Made by a program: the position numbers and the translations under genes
Notes under the pieces: model-generated
Told to the model about the DNA's origin: nothing
The model's database searches: none
What the model saw: only the letters and a program-made list of their open reading frames with translations
From: Diabrotica undecimpunctata
Taxonomy: Eukaryota > Arthropoda > Insecta > Coleoptera > Chrysomelidae
Direction of reading: 5' to 3'
NCBI RefSeq assembly: GCF_040954645.1
Contig: NC_092808.1
Coordinates: 82,523,889-82,587,888 of the forward strand
DNA length: 64,000 bases
Part shown: piece after piece, positions 61,701-64,000 of the stretch
Layout of the letters: each line of letters opens with the position of its first letter
Numbering within the stretch: the first letter of the stretch is position 1

Positions 61701-62902
61701 ATTTTCTTCGGATCTACTCTGTATGAGTACGAGAAACAAATTCGTTAGGATTTCTGCCTAGATGAATAGACATGTCGTGGAATGCAAATTTTAGATTCCC
61801 CATGTCTTCTTTAACATCTTTATCATCGTCTGGTCATGTCTTGCAATTTTTAGAAGGCTCCAGATTAAAGCAGAAATCTGAATTTGTTTCGAAACTATCT
61901 TACCGATTTTTCTATCAGATGTCGCTATTGCGTCCATAACGAAGTCATGTTATTGTTACTTCTAATAAGACAGAGAATTTTATTTTTCACGTTAAGAACG
62001 GCTATGAATAACTATTCTGATGAGCTTTATTAAAGCGAAATACGTATCAATAGATACATAGACGCTTTGAACGTGAAATAAAATCTTTTCTGTCTTTTTC
62101 ATTTTCTTCGGATCTACTCTGTATGAGTACGAGAAACAAATTCGTTAGGATTTCTGCCTAGATGAATAGACATGTCGTGGAATGCAAATTTTAGATTCCC
62201 CATGTCTTCTTTAACATCTTTATCATCGTCTGGTCATGTCTTGCAATTTTTAGAAGGCTCCAGATTAAAGCAGAAATCTGAATTTGTTTCGAAACTATCT
62301 TACCGATTTTTCTATCAGATGTCGCTATTGCGTCCATAACGAAGTCATGTTATTGTTACTTCTAATAAGACAGAGAATTTTATTTTTCACGTTAAGAACG
62401 GCTATGAATAACTATTCTGATGAGCTTTATTAAAGCGAAATACGTATCAATAGATACATAGACGCTTTGAACGTGAAATAAAATCTTTTCTGTCTTTTTC
62501 ATTTTCTTCGGATCTACTCTGTATGAGTACGAGAAACAAATTCGTTAGGATTTCTGCCTAGATGAATAGACATGTCGTGGAATGCAAATTTTAGATTCCC
62601 CATGTCTTCTTTAACATCTTTATCATCGTCTGGTCATGTCTTGCAATTTTTAGAAGGCTCCAGATTAAAGCAGAAATCTGAATTTGTTTCGAAACTATCT
62701 TACCGATTTTTCTATCAGATGTCGCTATTGCGTCCATAACGAAGTCATGTTATTGTTACTTCTAATAAGACAGAGAATTTTATTTTTCACGTTAAGAACG
62801 GCTATGAATAACTATTCTGATGAGCTTTATTAAAGCGAAATACGTATCAATAGATACATAGACGCTTTGAACGTGAAATAAAATCTTTTCTGTCTTTTTC
62901 AT
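52792..62902 (+). repeat. 400-bp satellite array, 25 complete copies plus a partial
   Basis: TTAAGAACGGCTATGAATAA recurs at exactly 400-bp intervals from 52792 to 62792, giving 25 whole monomers and a final piece of 111 bp. Reading along the array I found only about eleven single-base variants (54262, 55749, 55989, 56103, 56398, 56959, 56964, 58171, 58949, 59252, 60548), so copies are more than 99.9% alike and no indel is seen. Monomers have no long open frame. Each starts with a hammerhead-like RNA motif. The array begins and ends within or just past that motif, giving 26 motif copies. Confidence 0.97.
53185..53278 (+). ncRNA. Hammerhead-ribozyme-like motif of the satellite (representative copy; repeated every 400 bp)
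   Basis: Conserved core CTGATGA (53217-53223), a perfect helix II GCTTT/AAAGC with loop ATT (53224-53236), then GAAA (53237-53240). A stem-loop GTATC-AATA-GATAC (53244-53257) forms most of helix III and leads to ATA|GAC, so the predicted cleavage is after the A at 53260 (an NUH triplet, AUA). An outer helix TTTCACGTT (53185-53193) / AACGTGAAA (53270-53278) plus weaker pairing AAGAACGGC/GACGCTTTG closes the structure as helix I. Odd points: a 14-nt unpaired insert before CTGATGA and a two-base bulge or mismatch in helix III. Hammerheads in satellite DNA are known from salamanders, schistosomes and cave crickets, where they cut multimeric transcripts into monomers. Activity here is inferred only. 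Confidence 0.6.
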
Positions 62903-63014
62903 AAATTTTTAGTCTTTATTTCTAACATACATCCAGTTGAAGAGCTTCAATTGGAGTCCAAGTTTAAAAAGTTCACAAAATTACATATTTGATAACTGTC
63001 ATAACAGACCATCT

Positions 63015-63460
63015 AGATTCAGACATAGAAATAAAATAGTATAGCTATGACTAAAACTACGTCTATGAAAGTGAAGACATTTCTTTGCAATAATCATCTC
63101 AGTTTAAAACTAAGACAAAGAATGGTAAAGTGCTATATTTGCTCTATACTTTTGTATGGAACAGAAGTGTGGACACTAAAAGTATCAAATATGAACGGAA
63201 TTGCAGCATTGGAAATGTAGATTTATAGACAGATGCTGAAGATACCTTGGACAACAAAAGAAACAACTAATGAAGAAGTACTAGGGAGAGTCAACAAGGA
63301 GAATTACCGAAGACTGTTAAACACCGGAAAATTCCTGGCAATCCTTAATGGTAATATAGAAGGTCGTACAGGTGTAAGCAAAAAACAGATTTCTTGGTTA
63401 AAAACATTCGTGAATGGTGTTCGCCAACGTTGGATAAGAAGAAGAAGGAATTAAACTTAG
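63015..63460 (+). pseudogene. RTE-type reverse transcriptase C-terminus
   Basis: Plus-strand frame: LSLKLRQRMVKCYICSILLY then GTEVWTLKVSNMNGIAALEM, a stop, IYRQMLKIPWTTKETTNEEV and SKKQISWLKTFVNGV. This is the usual order of the RTE carboxyl region (RxRxxKCYVxSxLLYGxExWTL ... EMWxYRRMLxIPW). Only one in-frame stop breaks the part read, so it is younger than most copies here. It lies just right of the satellite. Confidence 0.85.
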
Positions 63461-63639
63461 TAAGTGATAATAATATTAAAGAGAAAGTAAAGGAACAAGA
63501 GGCAAATGAAAGCAGAGCACCTGTTTGCCTTAACGACACAATATGGAGAAATATACACTTAAAACAAAAACAAAAGCGCAAATATACAAGTCTAATCTAT
63601 CTATCTAATTTACCATAACATATACAACAGAAATAAGAT

Positions 63640-63850
63640 TAGATATAAGCACGACAAGAAGATATTTTAAAAACAAATAAAATCGGAATCCTAAGAAGAA
63701 TAACCGAAAACACACTAATAGATAAAACAAGGAGTTAAGAGATCTATACTGAATAAAAAACATTAATGAATGTGGGCCAGGAAGCAAAACAGACGATCCA
63801 TAACAGTCGAATGGCAGAGAACAGAGTAATTAGGATAGTTAATTGGCATT
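63640..63850 (+). pseudogene. Second RTE-type C-terminal fragment
   Basis: KIGILRRITENTLIDKTRS and HNSRMAENRVIRIVN resemble the LRxIxGxTLxDRxRS and HISRMxxxRVVKxxR segments of the family at 48376-49372. It has several stops. Confidence 0.55.
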
Positions 63851-64000
63851 ACCAGGCAAGTTGTTTAAATAAAAAAGAAGCAGACAATGAAAGAATTTTG
63901 ATGGTTATTTCTGGTGTACTTCTGTTTGTTATTTGATACAGTTTTTATATTTGAATCGGTCATTTCGAAAACAACGTAAGTCCATATTTGGGGTAAAATG
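63851..64000. other. Window end, nothing recognised
   Basis: No feature seen in the last 150 bases. Confidence 0.5.

Noticed and set aside
52792..62902. CRISPR array or coding tandem repeats
   Set aside because: The whole 400-bp unit repeats without variable spacers, and there is no open frame across monomers.

Overview
This window looks like AT-rich, transposon-dense insect nuclear DNA, probably from a beetle. The basis is spliced exons of a Tret1-like sugar transporter, a complete BEL/Pao retroelement, many RTE-type non-LTR fragments, Tc1/mariner, hAT and Jockey remnants, a tRNA-derived SINE and many long (TA)n tracts. The beetle assignment is inference from the overall repertoire; the sequence does not prove it. 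There are no operons, ribosome binding sites or other bacterial features.

Layout. 1-2,900: a (TA)n tract, a complete but dead Tc1 element (181-1841) and a diverged copy of a 322-bp repeat. 2,962-15,586: the only host gene seen, a Tret1-like transporter on the minus strand. Exons at 15586-15185 and 3956-2962 are separated by an 11.2-kb intron with matching phase-1 splice sites. The first exon is not seen. The intron holds an LTR retrotransposon with near-identical LTRs that encodes only Gag and protease (4393-10261), a head-to-head array of 322-bp repeats (10360-12070), a perfect 52-bp hairpin element (12198-12345) and two decayed mariner-like elements.

15,600-26,000: decayed RTE reverse transcriptase fragments on both strands, hAT transposase remnants and a non-autonomous terminal-inverted-repeat element (23851-24177). 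26,086-33,191: an intact BEL/Pao element on the minus strand with identical LTRs, a 5-bp target duplication and a 1,758-residue uninterrupted Gag-Pol. 33,200-52,790: remnants of RTE, restriction-endonuclease-type and Jockey non-LTR elements, a tRNA-derived SINE with its target duplication (47233-47478), and two clusters of a short TTAAGTGNACTCCG-like motif next to (TA)n tracts.

52,792-62,902: 25 complete copies, plus one partial, of a 400-bp satellite. Copies are almost identical, and each carries a hammerhead-ribozyme-like core (CTGATGA, a perfect 5-bp stem, GAAA, then a GTATC/GATAC hairpin) bracketed by a TTTCACGTT/AACGTGAAA helix. This is the most interesting object in the window. 63,000-64,000: more RTE debris.

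The transporter exons are host coding sequence. The BEL/Pao polyprotein and the LTR element's Gag-protease are the only intact mobile-element genes. Everything else coding-like is broken.
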